A stretch of DNA of 7,803 nt from JAVBSC01 sp031547305. Lineage in GTDB: Bacteria; Desulfobacterota; Desulfovibrionia; Desulfovibrionales; Desulfovibrionaceae. Below the pieces are notes generated by a model that worked only from the letters and a program-made list of their open reading frames with translations, searched no databases and was not told the origin of the DNA. The position numbers and the translations under genes were made by a program. The DNA lies in assembly GCA_031547305.1 (NCBI GenBank), contig JAVBSC010000121.1:1-7803 (forward strand), in the 5' to 3' direction. Below, piece after piece: positions 1-6,200 of the stretch. Positions within the stretch are counted from its first letter, which is position 1; every line of letters begins with the position of its first letter.

Positions 1-40
1 CGAAGTTGCGTTGCATGTTCAGGGGGGTTTGTCTGGACAC
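1..40 (-). CDS. fusA: Elongation factor G, N-terminal fragment (5' end only)
   Basis: Only the first 13 codons are in the window; the gene continues leftward past position 1. Reading the minus strand from a GTG at 40-38 gives (M)SRQTPLNMQRNF, which fits the conserved start of EF-G, where a short basic/proline stretch precedes QRN-I/F-GIMAHIDAGK of the GTPase domain. A GGAG Shine-Dalgarno at 53-50 lies 9 nt before the GTG, supporting this start. An internal ATG at 16-14 is a poorer choice because it has no ribosome-binding site and would cut off the usual leader. EF-G is the cytoplasmic GTPase that drives ribosomal translocation. The order rpsL-rpsG-fusA is the classical str operon, which strengthens the call. 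The identification rests on 13 residues plus synteny, so it is strong but not proven. Confidence 0.83.
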   Translation of the reverse strand, partial: MSRQTPLNMQRNF

Positions 41-95
41 TGGGATAAACTCCAAACGGATTATTAAATATTACAACCAAGCAAGGCGTTGATTG

Positions 96-124
96 CGAAA
101 GGCCGCGCACACGCGGCCCTTTCG
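96..124 (-). promoter_or_regulatory. GC-rich hairpin between rpsG and fusA
   Basis: The arms CGAAAGGCCGCG (96-107) and CGCGGCCCTTTCG (112-124) are complementary except for one bulged C, around a 4-base loop. The hairpin lies 47 nt after the rpsG stop and about 55 nt before the fusA start in the direction of transcription. On the minus strand the 3' arm ends in CCTTTCG and no clean T-run follows, so a full intrinsic terminator is doubtful. A partial terminator, an RNA processing or stability site, or a translational control element that uncouples fusA from the ribosomal protein genes are all possible. The structure is seen in the sequence; the role is inferred. Confidence 0.5.
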
Positions 125-170
125 GCAACCAACGCCCGCAAAACCGGAAATACGAGTACGAATCGGGCGA

Positions 171-641
171 CTACCAGCGGTAGTGGGCGAAGGCTTTGTT
201 GGCTTCGGCCATGCGGTGGGTGTCTTCGCGTTTTTTAACCGCGCCCCCGCGCACGTTGAAAGCATCCACCAATTCGGCGGCCAGTTTGTCGGTCATGCCT
301 TTTTCGCCTCTGGCCCTGGCGTAAGTGATCAGCCAACGGATGGACAGGGAAACCTGGCGATCCGGCCGCACTTCCATGGGCACCTGGTACGTGGCGCCGC
401 CCACGCGGCGGGCCTTGACTTCCAGATGCGGCTTGACGTTTTCCACGGCTTTTTCAAAAGCGCGCAACGGCTCTTCGCTGGTTTTTTCACCCAGTTTTTC
501 CAGGGCGGCGTAAAAGATCTTTTCCGCCACGCCTTTTTTGCCGTCGTACATCAGGCGGTTGACAAAACGGGCAGCCAGGCGGCTGCTGTAGATCGGATCC
601 GGGAGCACTTCCCTTCTGGGAATTGGACCTTTGCGGGGCAT
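171..641 (-). CDS. rpsG: 30S ribosomal protein S7
   Basis: This 156-residue protein has the full usual length of bacterial S7, the primary 16S rRNA-binding protein that nucleates assembly of the small-subunit head. Family landmarks are present: the basic N-terminus MPRKGPIPRREVLPDPIY (1-18), LMYDGKKGVAEKIFY in the first third, VKARRVGGATYQVPMEV in the middle, and the invariant-looking tail VKKREDTHRMAEANKAFAHYRW. The start ATG at 641-639 is preceded by AGGAG (654-650) at 8-nt spacing. It follows rpsL by only 15 nt and precedes fusA by 130 nt, so it is the second gene of the str operon and should be read from the promoter upstream of rpsL. In other bacteria S7 can repress translation of its own operon; no such binding site is identified here. 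Nothing is unusual about the protein. Confidence 0.98.
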   Translation of the reverse strand: MPRKGPIPRREVLPDPIYSSRLAARFVNRLMYDGKKGVAEKIFYAALEKLGEKTSEEPLRAFEKAVENVKPHLEVKARRVGGATYQVPMEVRPDRQVSLSIRWLITYARARGEKGMTDKLAAELVDAFNVRGGAVKKREDTHRMAEANKAFAHYRW

Positions 642-656
642 TTACTGAACTCCTGA

Positions 657-1028
657 TTATTTTGGACGCTTGGCGCCGTATTTCGAACGGGATTTGCGGC
701 GATCCTGCACGCCGGAGGTGTCCAGAGTGCCGCGCACAATGTGGTAGCGCACGCCGGGCAGGTCTTTAACGCGGCCGCCGCGGATCATCACCACGGAGTG
801 CTCCTGCAGGTTGTGGCCTTCGCCAGGAATATAGGCGCTGACTTCAATGCCGTTGGTAAGACGCACGCGGGCGACCTTGCGCAAAGCCGAGTTGGGCTTC
901 TTGGGCGAGGTGGTGTACACGCGGGTGCACACGCCGCGACGCTGCGGGCAGGCCTGAAGAGCCGGGGTTTTTTTGCGCTTTTGAACCAGTTTGCGCTCTT
1001 TACGGATCAATTGGTTAATGGTGGGCAT
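657..1028 (-). CDS. rpsL: 30S ribosomal protein S12
   Basis: This 123-residue protein matches bacterial S12, which sits at the decoding centre and governs tRNA selection accuracy. It reads MPTINQLIRKERK at the start and has CPQRRGVCTRVYTTSPKKPNSA (27-48) and GEGHNLQEHSVVMIRGG followed by RVKDLPGVRYH. Lysines at positions 43 and 88, where substitutions classically confer streptomycin resistance or dependence, are wild type, so target-based streptomycin sensitivity is predicted. D89 is the residue that RimO methylthiolates in organisms possessing it. The ATG at 1028-1026 has a near-perfect GGAGGAG Shine-Dalgarno at 1040-1034, 5 nt away. It is the first gene of the leftward operon, about 55 nt downstream of the predicted transcription start. 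Confidence 0.99.
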   Translation of the reverse strand: MPTINQLIRKERKLVQKRKKTPALQACPQRRGVCTRVYTTSPKKPNSALRKVARVRLTNGIEVSAYIPGEGHNLQEHSVVMIRGGRVKDLPGVRYHIVRGTLDTSGVQDRRKSRSKYGAKRPK

Positions 1029-1090
1029 TCAAGCTCCTCCGCAGTATCTTTTCTTTAAAAATTTTCTCTTGTTTCGTGCCAGAGCAGCGT

Positions 1091-1120
1091 TACATAGACC
1101 AGCGCCCCGGCCGATGTCAA
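1091..1120 (-). promoter_or_regulatory. Predicted sigma-70 promoter of the rpsL-rpsG-fusA operon
   Basis: On the minus strand a consensus -35 box TTGACA (1120-1115) is followed after 18 bp by TATGTA (1096-1091), a weaker -10. Transcription would begin near 1084, giving an rpsL leader of about 55 nt that ends in an AT-rich stretch and the Shine-Dalgarno. The perfect -35 and its place directly upstream of a ribosomal operon make this a convincing candidate. The GC-rich spacer and an imperfect -10 are compatible with growth-rate or stringent control, but that is inference. Confidence 0.7.
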
Positions 1121-1157
1121 GGCATTTTGTTTTTTTGCCTGTTTTTTGGCAAAAAAC
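1121..1157. promoter_or_regulatory. A/T-tract inverted repeat and UP-like element in the divergent promoter region
   Basis: Immediately behind the rpsL -35 box lies GCAAAAAAACAAAATGCC on the minus strand, an A-tract run of the kind that binds the RNA polymerase alpha C-terminal domain at ribosomal promoters. The same stretch forms an inverted repeat, TTTTTTGCC (1131-1139) and GGCAAAAAA (1148-1156), around an 8-base loop. Because it lies between the leftward rpsL promoter and the proposed rightward larB promoter, it could also be a bent-DNA or regulator site. Sequence and symmetry are seen; the function is inferred. Confidence 0.5.
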
Positions 1158-1174
1158 AATCTTGCGCCAATATT
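1146..1174 (+). promoter_or_regulatory. Possible larB promoter
   Basis: TTGGCA (1146-1151, five of six to the -35 consensus) is followed after 17 bp by AATATT (1169-1174, four of six to the -10 consensus). The -35 falls in the right arm of the inverted repeat, only about 25 bp from the -35 of the divergent rpsL promoter. Transcription from here would give larB a leader of roughly 120 nt. A second candidate is listed closer to the gene; the sequence alone does not choose between them. Confidence 0.35.
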
Positions 1175-1302
1175 CCCGGCGCGCTATTACTTGAGGCACG
1201 ATGATGCGATCCCCCGGCGCGGACGGCTTGACGCCGCCCGCCGCCGCGGCCGGCGCTCAGGCGCGGCAATATTATAATTTTTCAAACGCCGGATGTAAAA
1301 CA
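1175..1302 (+). promoter_or_regulatory. larB upstream leader, GC-rich then AT-rich, with a TATAAT box
   Basis: This stretch is open in the larB frame from an ATG at 1201, but the 34 residues it would add (rich in Ala, Gly and Pro, then QYYNFSNAGCKT) are not LarB-like, so I treat it as untranslated. It holds a possible GC hairpin (GCCGCG at 1243-1248 with CGCGGC at 1262-1267). An abrupt AT-rich block follows, with a perfect TATAAT at 1273-1278 and a T-run at 1278-1282. The TATAAT has no recognisable -35 box at 17-18 bp (the bases there are GC-rich) and no extended -10 TG. It may be an alternative promoter with an 18-nt leader, or the hairpin plus T-run may act as an attenuator. No known riboswitch was recognised. 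Confidence 0.3.
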
Positions 1303-2079
1303 ATGCACGATTTAATGCAAATACTCAACCTGGTCGCCCGGGGCGGCCTGAGTCCCAAAGAGGCTTCCGCCAAGCTGCGCTTCGCCCCATTTGAGCAACT
1401 GGCCGAAGGCGTGACCATTGACCAGCACCGGGCCATGCGCACCGGGCTTAAAGAAACCGTCTTCGCCCAGGGCAAAAGCCCGGCCCAGCTTGTGGCCGCG
1501 CTTAAAGGCGTGGCCAGCCCGGCCGGCGGCCCGCAAAACTCCCCGGCTCTGGCCACCCGGGTCGGCCCGGAGCAGGCGGAACTGCTCCTGCGAACATTCC
1601 CGGACGGCGAATACACACCCCAGGCCGGCCTGTTCACCCTGAACTTCCCGCTTAACCTCAAATATCCCTGGCCCGGCAAAGGCGAGGTCATGGTCATCAC
1701 GGCCGGAGCCTCTGATTTGCGCATCGGCCTGGAAGCCCTGGGCGTGGCCATGTTCCACGGCCTCTCCGCCGGCCTGGCCCCGGACATAGGCGTATGCGGC
1801 ATTCACCGCATCACTCCCTGGCTGCCCATCCTGGACGAGGCGAAAGTGCTCATTGTGGCCGCCGGCATGGAAGGCGCCCTGCCCAGCGTGATTGCCGGGC
1901 TGACCAGGCGGCCGGTGCTGGCCGTGCCGGTTTCCGTTGGGTATGGCGTTGCCGCCGGCGGCTATGCCGCGCTTTTGGGCATGCTTTCCTCCTGCGCGCC
2001 GGGCGTGAGCGTGCTGAACATAGACAACGGCTACGGCGCGGCCATGTTCGCGGCCCGGTTGCTCCGGGGCGGCGATTAA
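1303..2079 (+). CDS. larB: LarB: nickel-pincer cofactor biosynthesis carboxylase/hydrolase
   Basis: LarB carboxylates the pyridinium ring of nicotinic acid adenine dinucleotide and hydrolyses it to pyridinium-3,5-biscarboxylate mononucleotide, the first step to the nickel-pincer nucleotide cofactor of lactate racemase-type enzymes. This 258-residue protein has the family's usual length. Its N-terminal helical part contains IDQHRAMRTG (39-48). The PurE-like C-terminal domain has ITAGASD (132-138), GVCGIHR (163-169), AGMEGALPS (187-195), VPVSVGYG (208-215), SSCAPG (229-234) and NIDNGYGA (239-246). C231 and E190 are 41 residues apart and match the cysteine (about 221) and glutamate (about 180) that I recall as catalytic in Lactiplantibacillus LarB. 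One departure is RIGLEA after the SD motif where PVAEEA is typical. The start at 1303 fits the family N-terminus and has a weak GGA at 1291-1293; an ATG at 1201 is in frame. It is tightly coupled to the next gene. LarC and LarE are not in the window. Confidence 0.9.
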   Translation: MHDLMQILNLVARGGLSPKEASAKLRFAPFEQLAEGVTIDQHRAMRTGLKETVFAQGKSPAQLVAALKGVASPAGGPQNSPALATRVGPEQAELLLRTFPDGEYTPQAGLFTLNFPLNLKYPWPGKGEVMVITAGASDLRIGLEALGVAMFHGLSAGLAPDIGVCGIHRITPWLPILDEAKVLIVAAGMEGALPSVIAGLTRRPVLAVPVSVGYGVAAGGYAALLGMLSSCAPGVSVLNIDNGYGAAMFAARLLRGGD

Positions 2080-3195
2080 ATGGCCGTTAAAATTCCGCTT
2101 GGGGCGCACGGGGGCGACGTTTACTCCCTGGCCGGGGCCATGGGCCTGAGGCCCGGCGACATGCTGGATTTTAGCGGCAACGCCAATATCTTCGCCCATG
2201 GCCTTACCCAGAGGCTCGTGAGCCAGACGCCTTATTCTTTTTTGCATTACCCGGATTCCAACTGCGCGGAGCTGACCCGCGCCATTGCCGCCCACGAAGG
2301 CCTGCCGGCCGAAAACATCCTGGCCGGCAACGGCGGGGCGGATCTGATCTGGCTGGCAATGCGCGGCCTGGCCCCGCGCAAAGTTTTATGCGTCGGCCCG
2401 ATATTTTCCGAGTACGCGCAAGCCTGCCTGGCCATGGGCGTCAGCCTGGACGTTCTGCCCGGCCGGCCGGACCTGGATTTTAACCTGGAGCCGGAAGATT
2501 TGCGCCGCATCTGGGAATCGGACGCGGACCTGGTTGTTTTATGCGCGCCCAACAACCCGGCCGGCACAAGCTACCCGAACATCCAGGCTTTTTTTGAAGT
2601 CCTGCGCGCCCCGCGCCTGCTGGTGGACGCCTGCTGCCGCGAATTCCTTTACGGATTGCCGGAATATGCGGAAACCGGCTATAAATTCTGCCGCCGCCTG
2701 GCCCGCCAGGGCGTCAGCGTGCTCTGCCTGTCCAGCTTCACCCAGTTTTTCTGCTGCCCAGGCATCCGCCTGGGCTACATTACGGGGGAAGCCAACCAGC
2801 TCGGCCGCCTGGCCCGGCAGAGCCCGCCCTGGAGCGTCAGCGCCTTTGCCCAGGACATGGGCCGCCTGTTCCTGGAAAACATTGAGGACTACCGCCAGAC
2901 CCTGACGCCATTGCGCCGGGCCAGGCGGCTGATGCGCCGCGAGCTTTTGCACCTGGGCCTGTTCGACCCGGATCTGGTCTTTGACGGGCCGGGATTTTTA
3001 TGCTGCGGTCTCCCCCAGCCCCTGGCCAGGCAAAACGGGACGGCGGCCCTGCGCGCCTTCTTGCTGGAGCGGCGCATCCTGGCGCGCAACTGTGACAACA
3101 TCCCGGGCCTGCCGCCCGGCTTCATCCGCCTGAACGTCCGGCCGGAGGAAGATCTGGAAAAGCTTTTAAGCGCTTTGCGCCGATGGACAGGCTGA
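2080..3195 (+). CDS. CobD/HisC-like aminotransferase-fold protein lacking the PLP lysine
   Basis: This 371-residue protein resembles threonine-phosphate decarboxylase (CobD, which makes aminopropanol phosphate for cobalamin) and histidinol-phosphate aminotransferase. It shares AHGGD (9-13), LDFSGNAN (29-36), HYPDSN (56-61), AGNGGAD (82-88, the PLP phosphate loop), CAPNNPAG (155-162), VD (182-183, the ring-nitrogen aspartate), PGIRLGY (227-233) and a C-terminal RNCDNIPGL...RLNVR block with R336, R350 and R354 where CobD binds its phosphorylated substrate. The Schiff-base lysine of S-x-TK-F is replaced by Q222 (codon CAG, 2743-2745), and the usual DEAF/DEAY after the aspartate is DACC. It has 13 cysteines, including pairs C185-C186, C225-C226 and C308-C309. 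Normal PLP catalysis is therefore not expected; it may use PMP, bind a ligand, or have a new chemistry. Its ATG abuts the larB TAA, so translation is probably coupled. An orthodox CobD label would be misleading. Confidence 0.85.
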   Translation: MAVKIPLGAHGGDVYSLAGAMGLRPGDMLDFSGNANIFAHGLTQRLVSQTPYSFLHYPDSNCAELTRAIAAHEGLPAENILAGNGGADLIWLAMRGLAPRKVLCVGPIFSEYAQACLAMGVSLDVLPGRPDLDFNLEPEDLRRIWESDADLVVLCAPNNPAGTSYPNIQAFFEVLRAPRLLVDACCREFLYGLPEYAETGYKFCRRLARQGVSVLCLSSFTQFFCCPGIRLGYITGEANQLGRLARQSPPWSVSAFAQDMGRLFLENIEDYRQTLTPLRRARRLMRRELLHLGLFDPDLVFDGPGFLCCGLPQPLARQNGTAALRAFLLERRILARNCDNIPGLPPGFIRLNVRPEEDLEKLLSALRRWTG

Positions 3196-3295
3196 GAATA
3201 TCCCTATATTACGGGTGGGGGAAACGCCTCAATAAAACCGGAGCGGGGCTCCGGATCACAATATCTTAAAAATCAAGTATCACGCCGGGGGTACC
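3196..3295 (+). other. Intergenic gap with a 7-bp GC hairpin
   Basis: This 100-bp gap separates the larB unit from the macroglobulin gene. It contains CCGGAGC-GGG-GCTCCGG (3238-3254), a perfect 7-bp stem. In the plus direction it is followed by ATCACAATATC with no T-run, so it is a poor terminator for the CobD-like gene. Read on the minus strand the same hairpin is followed by TTTTATT, a better intrinsic terminator, although no minus-strand gene ends there. AT-rich patches (AATATCCCTATATT near 3197-3210, and ATCTTAAAAATC near 3262-3273) could contain promoter elements, but no convincing -35/-10 pair was found. No known riboswitch was recognised. Confidence 0.5.
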
Positions 3296-6200
3296 ATGTC
3301 TTGCTTTATAACGGCACGGGGCTTCAAACGCACCCTCAGCCAGGCTCTGCTTTTGCTGCTTCTGCTCTGCGCGGTTCCGCTTCAGGCCGCCCAATCGGAA
3401 TGCTCCGTAGCCAACCTTAAGGACAACACGGTCGCGCCGCGCCAGACTTTAATCCTGAAGTTCGCCTCCCCCATGGTGGAAGAAAGCGGGCTGCGCCAGA
3501 GCCTGGCCCCGGACGAGCTGCCATACGTCCTGAGTCCGCGGGTTAACGGCGAAGGAGTCTGGACCGCCCCGGACACCCTGCACTTTATCCCCTACGAGCC
3601 GTTCCAGCCGGCCAGCCTGTATACGCTGACGCCGGCGGAAGGGGCTAAAACCCTGGCCGGCGCGCCGCTAACCCTGCGGCTGGCTTTTTCGTCCACGCCG
3701 CTGAAGCTGGAAAGCCTTGTCCAGCGCGATTGTCGCCAGGACGGAAGCCTGAGCTTCATACTGGGCTTCAACCTGCCGGTTTCGCCCTTCAGGCTTAAGG
3801 ACAGCCTGAGGGTCGCAACGGAAAACGGCCAGAACCTGCCCTTTGAAATCGAAGGCGCGGAAAGCTCCGTGAGCATAGCCGTGGCCGTGAAGCCGGAAAA
3901 GCTCGGCAAGATTTACGTGGTCCTGTCCAAAGATTTCCGGGCGGAAGTCGGCAACGCGGGCCTGCCCAGGGCCATTGAAAAATCCTTCACGGCCACCTCC
4001 ATGCTGGAGGTGCAAAGCCTTGAGTTGCGGCAGAACTACGAGGCGCCATGGTCCAAATACATCATCGCGTACGCCAGCAACCCGGTGGACGTGGCCAAGG
4101 CCGCCAAGTTTGTGGAAATCAACCCCCCGGTTAAGTTTGAAGTCGCCAGCCATTACGGCGCATTTGCCATTTACGGGGATTTCAAGCCGGAACAGGCATA
4201 CACTGTCACCCTTAAAAAGGGCCTGCCCGGCAAAAACGGTTTTCTGGAAAAAGACTTCCGGCAAATCCTGAACGTGCCGGCCTATTCACCGCAACTGGCC
4301 ATAGTGAGCAAGGGGTCGGTGCTCAGCCCGGAAAATCCGCTCAGGGTCACTGTGGGCAGCGTGAACGTTGATGAGGCGGACGTATATCTGTGGCGGCTTT
4401 ATGAAAACAACCTTCCCCTGGTGGCCATGGGCTTTTTTGAAGACTACCAGAAGGATCTTTCCGCAAAGGCCGCGGAACGCCGGGCTTTGTTCAAGGCCCA
4501 GCGCAACCGGTACACGGAGCGCGGCATTGATGTGCGGGAACTCGCCGGCAACAAGCGCGGAGTGTTCCTGCTTTCCATATTCGAGCGCGGCCCGGGCAAC
4601 GGCTCCGAGGAAGACGGCTACGAATACAACGACTATCATTACGTGGACCGCTCGCGGGAGCGTCTGGTCCTGGTCACGGATCTGGGGCTGAGCGCCCAGG
4701 TTACGGATTCCGGCCTGGGAGTCTGGGTTAACAGCCTGGCTTCCGCCCAGCCGGTGGCCAAGGTAAGGGTGCGAGTTTACGACCAATCCAACCAGATGCT
4801 GGCCGAAGGCTTAACGGACCAGAACGGCGCCTGGCGCTATACCGGCGACCTGCCCTGGTCCGAAGCCGGCAACAGCCCCAGGGTGGTTACCGCCTCTCTG
4901 GACGGCGACAATCCGGATTTGAGCTACCTGCTGCTTGGCGGCGACCTGGCCGCTGATGCCGCCTTTGACGTGGCCGGCCGCGGTTACCTGCGCTCCGGAT
5001 ACAACGTCTTCAGCTTTGCCCCGCGCGGCGTCTACCGCCCCGGCGAAACAGCGGACTTCAAAGTCGTCGCGCGCGGAGTGAAGGATGAAACGCCCACCCC
5101 CTTCCCCCTGGGTTGGGAAGTGATCTCCTCGGTCAAACGGGCCATCGCTTCCGGCACGGTCATGCTGAACAACGAAGGCAGCGGCCACATCCGCCTGCCC
5201 CTGCCGGAGGCCGCGCCAACCGGCTCCTACACCCTGCGCACTTTCCTGCCGGGCCAGCCCAAAGAAACCATCAGCGCGCTGTCTTTTTCCGTGGAGGATT
5301 TCACCCCGCCGCGCCTGGAAATAAACCTGGACAGCACGCGGAAAGTCCTGTTCGGCGCGGAGGAAACCACCCTTCTGGTCAAGGCCAGGTATCTGTTCGG
5401 CGCCACCCCGGATTCCGCGCCCATGCAAAAATCCGTGCAGTTGCGGGGCCGCCTGTTCAAGCCCGAGGGCTTTACCCAGTACCGCTTCAGCGATGCGGAC
5501 CTGCCGGACTATTTTTCTGAAATGGAATTGGGCGAGGATGTCTTAAGCCCCCTGGGCGAAGGCTCCTTTGCTTACAGTGTGCCCAAAATCCAGACCGCCT
5601 CCGCCGTGGACCTGAACTTCCGCGTGGACGTGCGGGAGGAAGGCGGCCGCTGGACCGCCAAAACCCTGACCGTGCCCTATTTTCCCAACAAAGCCATGCT
5701 GGGTCTGGAAGCCCCGGCAGGGGAACTTTCCCCCGGCAAGCCATATACCATGAACGTGGCGGCCGTAACGCCAACGGGAGCCGATTCCGCCGTGGCGGCG
5801 GATCTTACGGAAGTCGCCGCCGAGGTGCAGCGCGGCGTGGACCATTACCTGGGCTACACGGACGGCTCGCGAACCAGGGAAACAGAATATTCCACTGTGG
5901 AAACGCTGAAGATCCCGCTCAAGAACGGCCTGGGCAGCCTGACCTTCACCCCCAAGGCGCCCGGCCTGTACCGGGTGCGTCTTTCCGCCCCGCAAGCCTC
6001 CACGGCTTCCCACAAAGCCCACGCCTGGAGCGGTTCCTCTGAAGGCGGCTCCACCCTTATGGACCGGATTATCCTGAGTCTGGACAAAGACAAATACCGG
6101 GCCGGGGAGACCGCCAGGCTTAAGGTGCGCGCGCCCTTTACCGGACGGCTCATCCTGACCGTGGAAGCGGCCGGGCAAATCCTGGAACTCAGCCGGGATT

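Noticed and set aside
93..656. Plus-strand open frame opposite rpsG
   Set aside because: The minus strand carries an unmistakable full-length S7 with a good ribosome-binding site.
657..1028. Streptomycin-resistance allele of rpsL
   Set aside because: The lysines at 43 and 88 and the neighbouring PKKPNSA and RVKDLPG motifs are wild type.
1201..1302. In-frame N-terminal extension of LarB from the ATG at 1201
   Set aside because: The added 34 residues do not resemble LarB, no Shine-Dalgarno precedes 1201, and the region has leader-like composition (GC hairpin, TATAAT). The start at 1303 gives normal family length.
1312..2295. 327-codon minus-strand open frame across larB and the start of the CobD-like gene
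   Set aside because: It spans two recognisable plus-strand genes and their junction, has low-complexity composition, and shows no family motif.
2080..3195. Calling the gene cobD (threonine-phosphate decarboxylase)
   Set aside because: The catalytic lysine is replaced by Q222 and the DEAF motif is lost, so the named activity cannot be supported despite fold similarity.
3196..3295. Riboswitch (cobalamin, fluoride, c-di-GMP or similar) before the macroglobulin gene
   Set aside because: A G-rich stretch and one hairpin are present, but none of the conserved core motifs of these classes could be matched.
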